DNA of 50,897 nt from Accumulibacter sp. (GTDB taxonomy: Bacteria > Pseudomonadota > Gammaproteobacteria > Burkholderiales > Rhodocyclaceae): contig JAFLDO010000035.1 in the NCBI GenBank assembly GCA_017302455.1, positions 1 to 50,897 of the forward strand. Direction: 5' to 3'. The notes under the pieces were generated by a model, which saw nothing but the letters and a program-made list of their open reading frames with translations, was not told the origin of the DNA and made no database searches. Numbering within the stretch: position 1 is the stretch's first letter; each line of letters begins with the position of its first letter. Positions 37,731 through 45,576 of this stretch are shown here, piece after piece. The translations under genes and the position numbers were made by a program.

Positions 37731-38250
37731 CGTCGGTGGGGGCCGCGTCGTCAGGCGGCTCGAGTTCCTTGAGGATCTGAAAAATGGCCCGGTAGCTGCG
37801 CGGCGGCTTCCCCTTCTCCAGTTCGAGCAAGGCGGATCGGCGCAGCGCGCGTAGTTGCTGCAGGTCGACCGACTGGCAACGCTGGGCAATCTCGTACAGA
37901 ACCCTCTCATCAGCCAGCAGTTCGCTGCGCATACGCTCGATGCGGTGCAGTCTTGCGGTTTCGTCGACCGACTCCCCACGAATCACTGCCAGAGCCGCGC
38001 GTATCGGTTCCGCGTCGACGTCACGCATCAGCCTGCCGATGTACTGCATCTGTCGCCGCCGCGCGTCGTCGCGCCGCAGCATGCGTTGCGCTTCGCGAAC
38101 GGCCGCGCGCAGGTCGTCGGGAAGGTCGATCTTCCTGACCCGATCGGGCGCCAGACCCACCAGTTCCTCGCCGAGTGCCTGGAGTTCCTCCATGGCCCGC
38201 TTGCGTTGTGTCTTCGATGGGGGTGCCGGTTCTTCTTCGGGGATGTTCAT
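37711..38250 (-). CDS. darP: Ribosome biogenesis factor DarP (YjgA, DUF615)
   Basis: 179 residues. DarP associates with maturing 50S subunits. The charged all-helical DUF615 sequence is clear: SKTQRKRAMEELQALGEELVGL near the start, DLRAAVREAQRMLRRDDARRRQMQYIGRLMRDVD in the middle, LEKGKPPRSYRAIFQILKEL at the end, then an acidic tail. ATG 38250 is chosen (MNIPEEEP...); the upstream frame overlaps the pmbA promoter. It is divergent from pmbA; in E. coli and others darP and pmbA are also adjacent and divergent. Confidence 0.94.
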   Translation of the reverse strand: MNIPEEEPAPPSKTQRKRAMEELQALGEELVGLAPDRVRKIDLPDDLRAAVREAQRMLRRDDARRRQMQYIGRLMRDVDAEPIRAALAVIRGESVDETARLHRIERMRSELLADERVLYEIAQRCQSVDLQQLRALRRSALLELEKGKPPRSYRAIFQILKELEPPDDAAPTDDEHDDQ

Positions 38251-38367
38251 CGGTCTGGGCGATCGGCCTTTCGCTGCGGCAGGGAAAACGGAGAGGAAAA
38301 ATGCCGGCGCCAATGCCATCCGGGTGAACTGCTATGATAGCGGCTTTTGCCGCCAACCATCGCCCCC

Positions 38368-39747
38368 ATGCCCCGTCCAGCCACCACTGCCATCCCAGCG
38401 CCCGCATCGCGCTTCAGCCACCGCTTCGAGACCCTGCAGGAACTCGCCCGCGACGTTCTCGTTTACGCCGCAAAGCAGGGAGCCAGCGCCTGCGAGGTCG
38501 ATGTCTCGGACGGCTTCGGGCAATCGGTGACGGTGCGCTGCGGCGAAGTCGAAACCATCGAGTACAACCGCGACAAATCGATCGCGGTCAGCGTCTATCT
38601 CGACCAGAGGAAGGGTCAGGCGAGCACCTCGGACTTTTCTCCGACGGCCTTGCGCGAAACGGTCGATGCCGCCTTGAACATCGCCCGCTTCACCGCCGCC
38701 GATCCCTGCGCCGGATTGCCCGACGCCAGCCTCCTGGCGACCGACACCGGAAGCCTGCCCGGTCTCGACCTCTACCATCCCTGGCTGCTTTCGGTCGAAG
38801 CCGCGGTCGACCTCGCGCGCCGCTGCGAACAGGCGGCTTTCGCGCTCAGCCCGCAGATCAGCAACTCGGAAGGCGCCACGGTTTCGATCCAGGAAGGGCA
38901 GTTCGTCTCGGCCAACAGCCTGGGTTTCATGGGCGGCTACCCGACGTCGCGGCATTACCTGTCGTGCTCGGTGATCGCCGGCGAGAACGACGCCATGCAG
39001 CGTGACGACTGGTATTCGATCGCCCGCGATCAGGCGGCGATCGCCTCACCCGAATCGATCGGCGAGCGCGCCGCGCAACGCGCCCTGTCGCGGCTCGGCG
39101 CCCGCAAGGTGAAGACCTGCCGGGTGCCGGTGCTCTTCGAGGCACCGCTTGCCCCGTCGTTGATCGGCAGTTTCGTCCATGCCGCGAGTGGCGGCAGCCT
39201 CTACCGCAAGACATCCTTCCTCGTCGATAGCCTCGGCAAGCGCGTTTTCTCCAAGAAGGTGCAGATCAGCGAGCGACCACACCTGCCGCGCGCATTGGCG
39301 AGCACCTATTTCGACAGCGACGGGGTGGCGACACATGACCGTGAAGTGGTCCGCAACGGGCGGCTACAAGGCTATTTCCTGAGCACCTATACCGGGCGGA
39401 AGCTGGGAATGCCGACGACCGGCAACGCCGGTGGCAGTCACAACCTCATCATTCATCCCGGCAAGCGTGATTTCCGTGGCCTGCTCAAGAAAATGGGACG
39501 CGGCTTGCTGGTCACCGAGTTGCTCGGCCATGGCGTCAACTACGTGACTGGCGACTATTCGCGCGGCGCCGCCGGATTCTGGATCGAAGACGGCGAAATC
39601 GCCCACCCGGTCGAAGAGATCACCATTGCCGGCAACCTGCGCGACATGTTCAGGAACGTCGCTGCGGTTGGCAACGACGTCCTCGTTCGCGGTTCGAAAC
39701 ACGTGGGATCCCTGCTCATCGAGCAGATGAAGGTCGCCGGTAACTAG
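38368..39747 (+). CDS. pmbA: Metalloprotease PmbA (TldE)
   Basis: 459 residues. PmbA/TldE forms a heterodimer with TldD that processes peptides such as microcin B17 precursors and antitoxins; TldD is not in this window. Family features: an N-terminal ACEVDVSDGFGQSVTVRCGEVETIEYNRDKSIAVSVY domain, VLFEAPLAPSLIGSFVHAASGGSLYRKTSFLVD, and LQGYFLSTYTGRKLGMPTTGNAGG, GLLVTELLGHGVNYVTGDYSRGAAGFWIEDGEIAHPVEEITIAGNLRDM. A TATGAT at 38333-38338 may be the -10. An in-frame TTG at 38347 would add seven residues. Confidence 0.96.
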   Translation: MPRPATTAIPAPASRFSHRFETLQELARDVLVYAAKQGASACEVDVSDGFGQSVTVRCGEVETIEYNRDKSIAVSVYLDQRKGQASTSDFSPTALRETVDAALNIARFTAADPCAGLPDASLLATDTGSLPGLDLYHPWLLSVEAAVDLARRCEQAAFALSPQISNSEGATVSIQEGQFVSANSLGFMGGYPTSRHYLSCSVIAGENDAMQRDDWYSIARDQAAIASPESIGERAAQRALSRLGARKVKTCRVPVLFEAPLAPSLIGSFVHAASGGSLYRKTSFLVDSLGKRVFSKKVQISERPHLPRALASTYFDSDGVATHDREVVRNGRLQGYFLSTYTGRKLGMPTTGNAGGSHNLIIHPGKRDFRGLLKKMGRGLLVTELLGHGVNYVTGDYSRGAAGFWIEDGEIAHPVEEITIAGNLRDMFRNVAAVGNDVLVRGSKHVGSLLIEQMKVAGN

Positions 39748-39804
39748 ACCACCCGAGCACCCCCGGCGCGAACAAATCGGTGCTCAGCGCGCGCCTGCTT
39801 TAGC

Positions 39805-39810
39805 TATAAT
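39805..39810 (+). promoter_or_regulatory. Candidate -10 of the TRAP binding-protein gene
   Basis: A perfect TATAAT 42 nt upstream of the GTG start at 39852. No convincing -35 is visible 16-18 bp upstream. Confidence 0.45.
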
Positions 39811-39851
39811 CGCGAGGCACTTCCCTTACAAGAACCTACTGGAGACAAATT

Positions 39852-40931
39852 GTGGAAAGACGTTCGTTTCTGAAGAATGCCGGTGTAGGCCTTGCCGCCG
39901 GCAGCGTGGCCATGCCGGCGATCGCCCAGAATGCGCCGACGATCAAATGGCGTCTGGCTTCCAGCTTCCCGAAGAGCCTCGACACCATCTACGGTGGCGC
40001 CGAATACATGGCCAAGCGAGTGGCCGAGGCGACCGGCGGCAAATTCCAGATCCAGGTCTTCGCTGGCGGTGAAATCGTTCCCGGACCAGCGGTCTTCGAT
40101 GCCGTCAAGGACGGCACGGTCGAAATGGGACATACCGTGTCCTATTACTTCTTCGGCAAGGATCCCACCTACGCCCTCGAAACGGCGGTTCCCTTCGGCA
40201 TGACCAATCGCCAGATGGACGCCTGGATGCGCCACGGCAACGGTACAAAGCTCCTCGGCGAGTTTTTTGCCAAGTCGAACATCATGACCATCCCCTGCGG
40301 CAACACGACGACACAAATGGGCGGCTGGTATCGCAAGGAAATCAAGACGGCAGCCGACCTCAAGGGATTGAAGATCCGCATCGGCGGCTTCGCCGGCGCC
40401 GTGCTCAGCAAGCTGGGAGCCGTGCCGCAGCAGATTCCCGGTGGCGACATCTATCCGGCGCTCGAGAAGGGTACGATCGATGCGGCCGAGTGGATCGGTC
40501 CCTACGATGACCAGAAACTCGGCTTCAACAAGGTCGCCAAGTTCTACTACTACCCGGGCTGGTGGGAGGGTGGGCCGCAGGTATCCGCCTATGTCAGCCT
40601 GAAGAAGTACGCCGAACTGCCCAAGGAGTACCAGACCATCCTGCAGTTGGCCTGTGCCGACGCGCACGTCGACATGGTCGCCAAGTACGACGCCAAGAAT
40701 CCGACCGCGCTCAAGCAACTGGTCGGTTCGGGAACGCAGCTGAAACAGTTCCCGAAGGAAGTCATGGATGCCTGCTACAAGGCGGCGATGGAGCTCTACG
40801 CCGAAACCTCGGCGAAGAATGCCGAGTTCAAGAAGGTCTACGACGACTACAAGAAGTTCATGGACGATCAGAACCTCTGGATGCGCATTGCCGAAGGCGC
40901 GTATACCAACTACATGTACAGCAAGCGATAG
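39852..40931 (+). CDS. TRAP transporter substrate-binding protein (DctP family), Tat-exported
   Basis: 359 residues from GTG 39852, with GGAGA 8-12 nt upstream. The N-terminus MERRSFLKN followed by a hydrophobic stretch is a twin-arginine signal, so it is probably folded before export to the periplasm. WRLASSFPKSLDTIYGGAEYMAKRV, GPAVFDAVKDGTVEMGHTVSYYF, and LKIRIGGFAGAVLSKLGAVPQQIPGGDIYPALEKGTIDAAEW are typical of DctP/TakP-type solute receptors, with the conserved Arg (KIRIGG) that binds a carboxylate. A 2-oxo acid-like ligand is plausible but not shown. It faces, rather than joins, the dctQM-like pair. Confidence 0.92.
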   Translation: MERRSFLKNAGVGLAAGSVAMPAIAQNAPTIKWRLASSFPKSLDTIYGGAEYMAKRVAEATGGKFQIQVFAGGEIVPGPAVFDAVKDGTVEMGHTVSYYFFGKDPTYALETAVPFGMTNRQMDAWMRHGNGTKLLGEFFAKSNIMTIPCGNTTTQMGGWYRKEIKTAADLKGLKIRIGGFAGAVLSKLGAVPQQIPGGDIYPALEKGTIDAAEWIGPYDDQKLGFNKVAKFYYYPGWWEGGPQVSAYVSLKKYAELPKEYQTILQLACADAHVDMVAKYDAKNPTALKQLVGSGTQLKQFPKEVMDACYKAAMELYAETSAKNAEFKKVYDDYKKFMDDQNLWMRIAEGAYTNYMYSKR

Positions 40932-40983
40932 ACCGGTCGCGGGCACCGCCGCCATTCGCTGGCGGCGCCTCTGCGGATCGACA

Positions 40984-41021
40984 GAAAAAGGGAACCGAGG
41001 TCAGCCTCGGTTCCCTTTTTC
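40984..41021. terminator. Bidirectional rho-independent terminator
   Basis: AAAAAGGGAACCGAGG (40985-41000) and its perfect complement CCTCGGTTCCCTTTTT (41005-41020) form a 16-bp stem with a 4-nt loop; A and T tracts on the two sides give a T-run on either strand. It separates the convergent TRAP binding-protein gene and the dctM-like gene. Confidence 0.9.
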
Positions 41022-41079
41022 GTTGCCCATCGCCCATTTACGCGACGACGCGCGATCGTCGGGCGGAGAGCCGGGTCGT

Positions 41080-42579
41080 CTACTTCGCCTGCTCCTGCTT
41101 CATCGCATCGCGTATCGCCTTGCTGGCGGAATCTTCCGAGTCGGCAGGCGAATCCTTGGGACTCTCCAGTCCGGGCGATGACCCGGGCGCCCCGTAGTCG
41201 GAAGTCGGCATTTCGATCTGCACCGAATCGAGATCGACCTTGGCGTCCTTGGCGAGACCGAAAGTGACCAACTGCGGGAAGAAGATCAGGATCACCACCA
41301 TGATGATCTGGATGCAGACGAACGGTATCGCTCCCCAGTAGATGTCCGTGGTCTTGACCGACGCCGGCGCCACCGAGCGCAGGTAGAAAAGCGCGAAGCC
41401 GAATGGTGGATGCATGAACGAAGTCTGCATGTTGACCGCCAGCAGTACGCCGAACCAGATCAGGTCGATGCCGAGCGCCTGGGCAACCGGACCCAGCAGC
41501 GGCACGACGATAAAGGACAACTCGAAGAAATCGAGGAAGAAGGCGAGCAGGAAGACCAGCGCGTTGACGACGATCAGGAAGCCGACCTCGCCGCCCGGCA
41601 GCCCGGTCAACAGATGCTCGACCCAGCGGTGGCCGTCGACGCCGTAGAAGGTTAGCGAGAAGACGCGCGCGCCGACCAGGATGAAGACGACGAAGGTGGT
41701 CAGCTTGGCGGTCGTTTCCATCGCCTGCCTGAGCAGGCTCCAACTCAGGCGCTGGCGTGCCAGGGCCATGATCAGGGCGCCGGTGGCGCCCATCGCGCCG
41801 CCTTCGGTCGGCGTCGCGATACCGAGAAAGATCGTCCCGAGCACCAGGAAGATCAACATCAGCGGCGGCACCAGCGTGGTCAGCACGCGCAGCAGCAGCT
41901 TGCCACCACGCAGCGTGCGCGCCTCGAGCGGCAGCGCCGGCGCCCAACGCGGCTTGAAAATCGCCACCAGCACGACATAGCCGACGTAGAACGAGGTGAG
42001 CACCATCCCCGGCAGGAAAGCGCCGGCATACATGTCGCCGACCGACTTGCCCAACTGGTCAGCCATGATGATCAGTACCAGCGACGGCGGGATGATCTGC
42101 GCCAGCGTTCCGGACGCCGCGATGACGCCGGTAGCCAGTTTGGTGTCGTAACCGTAACGCAGCATGATCGGCAGCGAGATGAGGCCCATCGAGATCACCG
42201 AGGCGGCCACGACACCGGTCGTTGCGGCGAGCAGCGCACCGACGAAGATCACCGCGAAGGCCAGTCCACCGCGCAGCGGCCCGAAAAGCTGGCCGATGGT
42301 ATCGAGCAGATCCTCGGCCATCCCCGACCGCTCGAGTATCAGCCCCATGAAGGTGAAGAACGGGATCGCCAGCAAGGTGTCGTTGTTCATGATGCCGAAG
42401 ATGCGGTCCGGCAGCGCCTGAAACAGTTGTGGTCCGAGCAGCCCGAGCTCGATGCCGATCAGGCCGAAGAAGATGCCGTTGGCGGCCAGCGCGAAGGCCA
42501 CCGGGAAACCGACGAGCAGGAAGAGCACCATCGAAGCGAAGATGATCGGTGCCATGTTGGCGATCACGAACTCGGTCAT
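41080..42579 (-). CDS. TRAP transporter large permease (DctM family)
   Basis: 499 residues with about 12-13 membrane helices; the large permease carries the sodium-driven transport. FLLVGFPVAFALAANGIFFGLIG near the start, NDTLLAIPFFTFMGLILERSGMAEDLLD, AGLLAATTGVVAAS-type loops, ASGTLAQIIPPSLVLIIMADQLGKSVGDMY and ATPTEGGAMGATGAL are typical. The final 58 residues (from about 442) form an unusual hydrophilic Ser/Pro/Asp-rich tail. ATG 42579 overlaps the end of the small-subunit gene (ATGA). A longer frame upstream is the small-subunit region read out of frame. Confidence 0.95.
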   Translation of the reverse strand: MTEFVIANMAPIIFASMVLFLLVGFPVAFALAANGIFFGLIGIELGLLGPQLFQALPDRIFGIMNNDTLLAIPFFTFMGLILERSGMAEDLLDTIGQLFGPLRGGLAFAVIFVGALLAATTGVVAASVISMGLISLPIMLRYGYDTKLATGVIAASGTLAQIIPPSLVLIIMADQLGKSVGDMYAGAFLPGMVLTSFYVGYVVLVAIFKPRWAPALPLEARTLRGGKLLLRVLTTLVPPLMLIFLVLGTIFLGIATPTEGGAMGATGALIMALARQRLSWSLLRQAMETTAKLTTFVVFILVGARVFSLTFYGVDGHRWVEHLLTGLPGGEVGFLIVVNALVFLLAFFLDFFELSFIVVPLLGPVAQALGIDLIWFGVLLAVNMQTSFMHPPFGFALFYLRSVAPASVKTTDIYWGAIPFVCIQIIMVVILIFFPQLVTFGLAKDAKVDLDSVQIEMPTSDYGAPGSSPGLESPKDSPADSEDSASKAIRDAMKQEQAK

Positions 42580-43166
42580 CAGAGCTCTCCCTTCTGCGCC
42601 TTGATGGCCAGCGCGAGTTCTTCTTCGGGCGTCGGCTTGTGTCCCTTGGCGGTCGGATCGGGACACAGGCCCTGCAGGAAGCCGAAGCGCTTGATCAACT
42701 CCGAAACGCCCTGAATGACCAGCAGGAAGAAACCGATCGGCACCAGCAGGCGCACCGGCCAGACCGCCAGGCCGCCGGCATTGCTCGACTGTTCGTTGTT
42801 GTTCAGTGCCAGGAGGAAGATCGGCCACGACAGGTACATCACGGCGACCGCCATCGGCAGCAGGAAAAAGATGATGCCGAAGATGTCGATCCAGGCCTGG
42901 CCGCGCCGGGACATCCGGCCGGCAATCAGATCGATGCGCACATGTTCGTTGCGCATCAGCGTGTAACCGGCGCCAAGCAGGAAGATCGCCGAGAACAGGT
43001 ACCACTGGATCTCGAGAAAGGCGTTGGAACTGTAGTTCAGGGTGTAGCGCATCACCGCATTGCCGGCGGCGATCAGGGTGACGACGAGAACGAGCCAGAT
43101 GATCGCCTTGCCGACGCGCTCGGTGAGCGCATCGATCAGACTTGAGAGCTTGAGCAATGCTTGCAC
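42579..43166 (-). CDS. TRAP transporter small permease (DctQ family)
   Basis: 195 residues from GTG 43166, chosen because GGAGGG lies 7 nt upstream; a longer frame reaches to 43244. Four membrane helices: about 20-40, 52-72, 95-118, 138-158. The segment NAVMRYTLNYSSNAFLEIQWYLFSAIFLLGAGYTLMRNEHVRIDLIAGRMS matches the DctQ family (E-x-Q-W ... L-G-x-x-Y-x-L ... H-V-R-x-D). The small subunit is needed for transport with the large permease. It precedes and overlaps the large-permease gene by 1-4 nt. The C-terminal tail is charged. Confidence 0.9.
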   Translation of the reverse strand: MQALLKLSSLIDALTERVGKAIIWLVLVVTLIAAGNAVMRYTLNYSSNAFLEIQWYLFSAIFLLGAGYTLMRNEHVRIDLIAGRMSRRGQAWIDIFGIIFFLLPMAVAVMYLSWPIFLLALNNNEQSSNAGGLAVWPVRLLVPIGFFLLVIQGVSELIKRFGFLQGLCPDPTAKGHKPTPEEELALAIKAQKGEL

Positions 43167-43578
43167 GGGAAGTCCCTCCGTAGACGACTGGAAATACCAC
43201 TCCTCCTGAACCCGACTGCTTGCGCTTTGCCTCGTGACGGGCAATTCGTCAGGTCAACATGCCAGGAACGACTCCGGCGCGTAACCCGAAGCCGTCCGCT
43301 GAGCGGCTGATTATGGCACATCTTCGTTCTATGCGAGGGCGATTTCGCGATCGCCAAGCGCGCCCGTCGGATACGGCAAATGACCGTCCAATCAATCATA
43401 TGGAAGCTGCGGACCAGGCATCCGAGAGTTCCGTGAAGGTCGGGGCGGAGAGGGATCGGGAGGCCGCGGGTGACGCTCGTTGCCTCGGTGGTACAATCCG
43501 GCATCCGCCGCAGGCTACTCGCGTTCGTTCAAGGAACCATCCCATCTACACTGACCACCAGTTGAGGACTCACTCCCC
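43167..43578. other. Gene-free divergent region between the TRAP permease operon and the NhaD-like gene
   Basis: 412 bp with no convincing coding sequence. It must hold promoters for both directions. Rightward, GTGACG (43470-43475) and TACAAT (43492-43497) make a promoter with a 16-bp spacer. I see no strong leftward promoter, no inverted repeat longer than about 6 bp and no FNR-type box. Confidence 0.7.
43470..43497 (+). promoter_or_regulatory. Predicted promoter of the NhaD-like / UspA genes
   Basis: GTGACG (43470-43475), 16-bp spacer, TACAAT (43492-43497). The predicted start near 43504 leaves about 75 nt of leader before ATG 43579. Confidence 0.45.
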
Positions 43579-44994
43579 ATGCGCCACAAATTCGCCGGCT
43601 GTCTCCGTCCGGGGGCCACCCTGTTGTTGCTGCTTGCTCTTGGCCCCGCCTGGGCCGCCGAAACGGTCCCGGAAGGACCGGTCCTTTTCGGCATCCCGGT
43701 CGATTTCATCCTTTTTGCGCTGACGCTTCTGGGCGTTGCGCTGCTGCACCACTACACCCTGCAGGTCGCGCTGACCGGGCTGGCCACGATCACCGTTTAC
43801 AAACTGCTGTTCACCGGCTTCAAGTTTGGCGCCGGGCTCGGTGGACTGGCGATCCACCTGCAGCATGAATGGGTGATGCTCAGTAATCTGCTCGGCCTGC
43901 TGCTCGGCTTCGCGCTGCTGGCACGCCATTTCGAGGAAAGCCGGGTGCCGGACGCCTTGCCGCGCTACCTCCCTGGCGGCTGGCAGGGTGGCTTCGTCCT
44001 CCTGGTCATGATCTTCTTCCTCTCGAGCTTTCTCGACAACATCGCCGCCGCCCTGATTGGCGGCACGGTCGCGCGTATCGTCTTTCGCCATCGCCTTCAT
44101 ATCGGCTATCTGGCCGCCATCGTCGCCGCCTCGAACGCCGGTGGCTCGGGAAGCGTCGTCGGCGACACCACCACCACGATGATGTGGATCGATGGCGTCA
44201 GCCCGCTCGACGTCACACACGCCTATGTCGCTGCCGGAGTCGCGCTGGTGTTCTGCGGGATTCCGGCGGCGCTACAGCAGCACCGCTACGCGCCAATCGT
44301 CGCGCACTCCGGTGAGGCGACGCGTGTCGACTGGGCGCGCGTGGCCATCGTCGGCTTCATCCTGCTCTCCGCCATCGTCACCAACGTGACGGTCAATGTG
44401 CTCTTTCCCGAGGTCTCGGACCGCTTCCCCTTCCTGGGTGCGGCGGTCTGGTTGGCGTTGCTGCTCGCGACGCCGTTGCGCCGACCGGAATGGAGCCTGT
44501 TGCCGGATGCCTTGAAGGGCAGCATTTTCCTGCTCTCGCTGGTGCTCTGCGCCTCCATGATGCCGGTCGAGAAGCTGCCCGCCGCGTCGTGGCAGACGGC
44601 AATGGGGCTCGGCTTCGTCTCAGCGGTGTTCGACAACATCCCGCTGACCGCGCTGGCGCTCGTCCAGGGTGGCTACGACTGGGGCGTTCTCGCCTATGCC
44701 GTCGGTTATGGTGGCTCAATGATCTGGTTCGGTTCGTCGGCCGGCGTCGCGCTGGCCAACATGTTTCCCGAGGCCAAGTCGGCGGGACGCTGGCTGCTGC
44801 ACGGCTGGCACGTCACCCTGGGCTATGTCGTGGGCTTTCTCACGCTGCTCTTCGTCCTCGGCTGGCAGCCGCATCCCAGGCACAAGGCCGAGGGCATCGA
44901 CGCCGTCCGACCGACCGTGCTCGCTGCCAGCCCGGCTTGGGCAGGCGATCAACCTGTGGCGAACCTCGTTCGCCACCCGGCGCCTGCCGCCTGA
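43579..44994 (+). CDS. NhaD-like sodium/proton antiporter (IT superfamily)
   Basis: 471 residues: an apparent signal sequence (ends near AWAAE, about residue 25), then about 11 membrane helices. The motifs SSFLDNIAAALIGG and AASNAGGSGSVVGDTTTTMMWIDG, and the second-repeat counterpart SAVFDNIPLTALALVQGG, resemble NhaD antiporters (D-N in discontinuous helices and N-A-G-G ... G-D-x-T-T-T-M). Citrate carriers of the CitMHS group share this fold, so substrate is uncertain. The C-terminal 60 residues are hydrophilic. The UspA gene follows after 30 bp and should be in the same operon. Confidence 0.8.
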   Translation: MRHKFAGCLRPGATLLLLLALGPAWAAETVPEGPVLFGIPVDFILFALTLLGVALLHHYTLQVALTGLATITVYKLLFTGFKFGAGLGGLAIHLQHEWVMLSNLLGLLLGFALLARHFEESRVPDALPRYLPGGWQGGFVLLVMIFFLSSFLDNIAAALIGGTVARIVFRHRLHIGYLAAIVAASNAGGSGSVVGDTTTTMMWIDGVSPLDVTHAYVAAGVALVFCGIPAALQQHRYAPIVAHSGEATRVDWARVAIVGFILLSAIVTNVTVNVLFPEVSDRFPFLGAAVWLALLLATPLRRPEWSLLPDALKGSIFLLSLVLCASMMPVEKLPAASWQTAMGLGFVSAVFDNIPLTALALVQGGYDWGVLAYAVGYGGSMIWFGSSAGVALANMFPEAKSAGRWLLHGWHVTLGYVVGFLTLLFVLGWQPHPRHKAEGIDAVRPTVLAASPAWAGDQPVANLVRHPAPAA

Positions 44995-45024
44995 CCACCA
45001 GAACATTCCGTGGGGACCCAGAAA

Positions 45025-45450
45025 ATGCTCAAGGCACTCATTCCATTCGACGGCTCCGACAACGCGCTACGCGCCGTCGATCATCTCATCAGTCTGGTGC
45101 AGGCGCGCGAACCGATGGAGGTCCATCTGCTGCATGTGCGCGAGCCCATCGATTCCTGGGAGATTCGGCGCGTACTGACCGCCGACGAGATCGCCGCCTT
45201 GCAACTCTCGGAAGGCGAGGACGCGCTGCAGGCGGCCAGGCAGCGCCTCGATGCGGCCGGCATTTCCTATACGGCCACGATCCTGGTCGGCGACGTCGCC
45301 CAGACCATCGCCCGGCACGCCACCGAGATCGGTTGCGACAAGATCATCATGGGTAGCAGCGGCGCCTCCGCCATCGCCGGCCTGTTGCTGGGTTCGGTGA
45401 CGATGAAGGTCATCCACTTGGCGCAGGTGCCGGTCACCGTCGTCAAGTGA
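45025..45450 (+). CDS. Universal stress protein (UspA family), ATP-binding type
   Basis: 141 residues from ATG 45025; a GTG at 45010 would add five residues, but GGGGA at 45013-45017 makes a better site for the ATG. KALIPFDGSDNALRAVDHLI at the N-terminus and the C-terminal GSSGASAIAGLLLGSVTMKVIHLAQVPVTVVK fit the family. The G-2x-G-9x-G-S motif is complete, so it should bind ATP. Placed right after the antiporter gene, it may sense energy state and modulate that transporter; this is inference. Confidence 0.92.
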   Translation: MLKALIPFDGSDNALRAVDHLISLVQAREPMEVHLLHVREPIDSWEIRRVLTADEIAALQLSEGEDALQAARQRLDAAGISYTATILVGDVAQTIARHATEIGCDKIIMGSSGASAIAGLLLGSVTMKVIHLAQVPVTVVK

Positions 45451-45576
45451 TCGGCGGCGCGCGCCTGGCTCTGCCCAGAATTCTGCACAGCGGGGGCGTC
45501 GTACCATGCCGGACGCCTTCGCCCTGCCGGTCTCCGCGACACTGACGGGCAGTCGCCGCGGCCGCAGGAGCAAGAC

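Noticed and set aside
41080-43200. A 706-residue open frame on the minus strand that looks like a DctQ-DctM fusion
   Set aside because: The first part of this frame is out-of-frame small-permease sequence. The true small permease is in another frame with its own GTG and GGAGGG, and the large permease has a good ATG at 42579.
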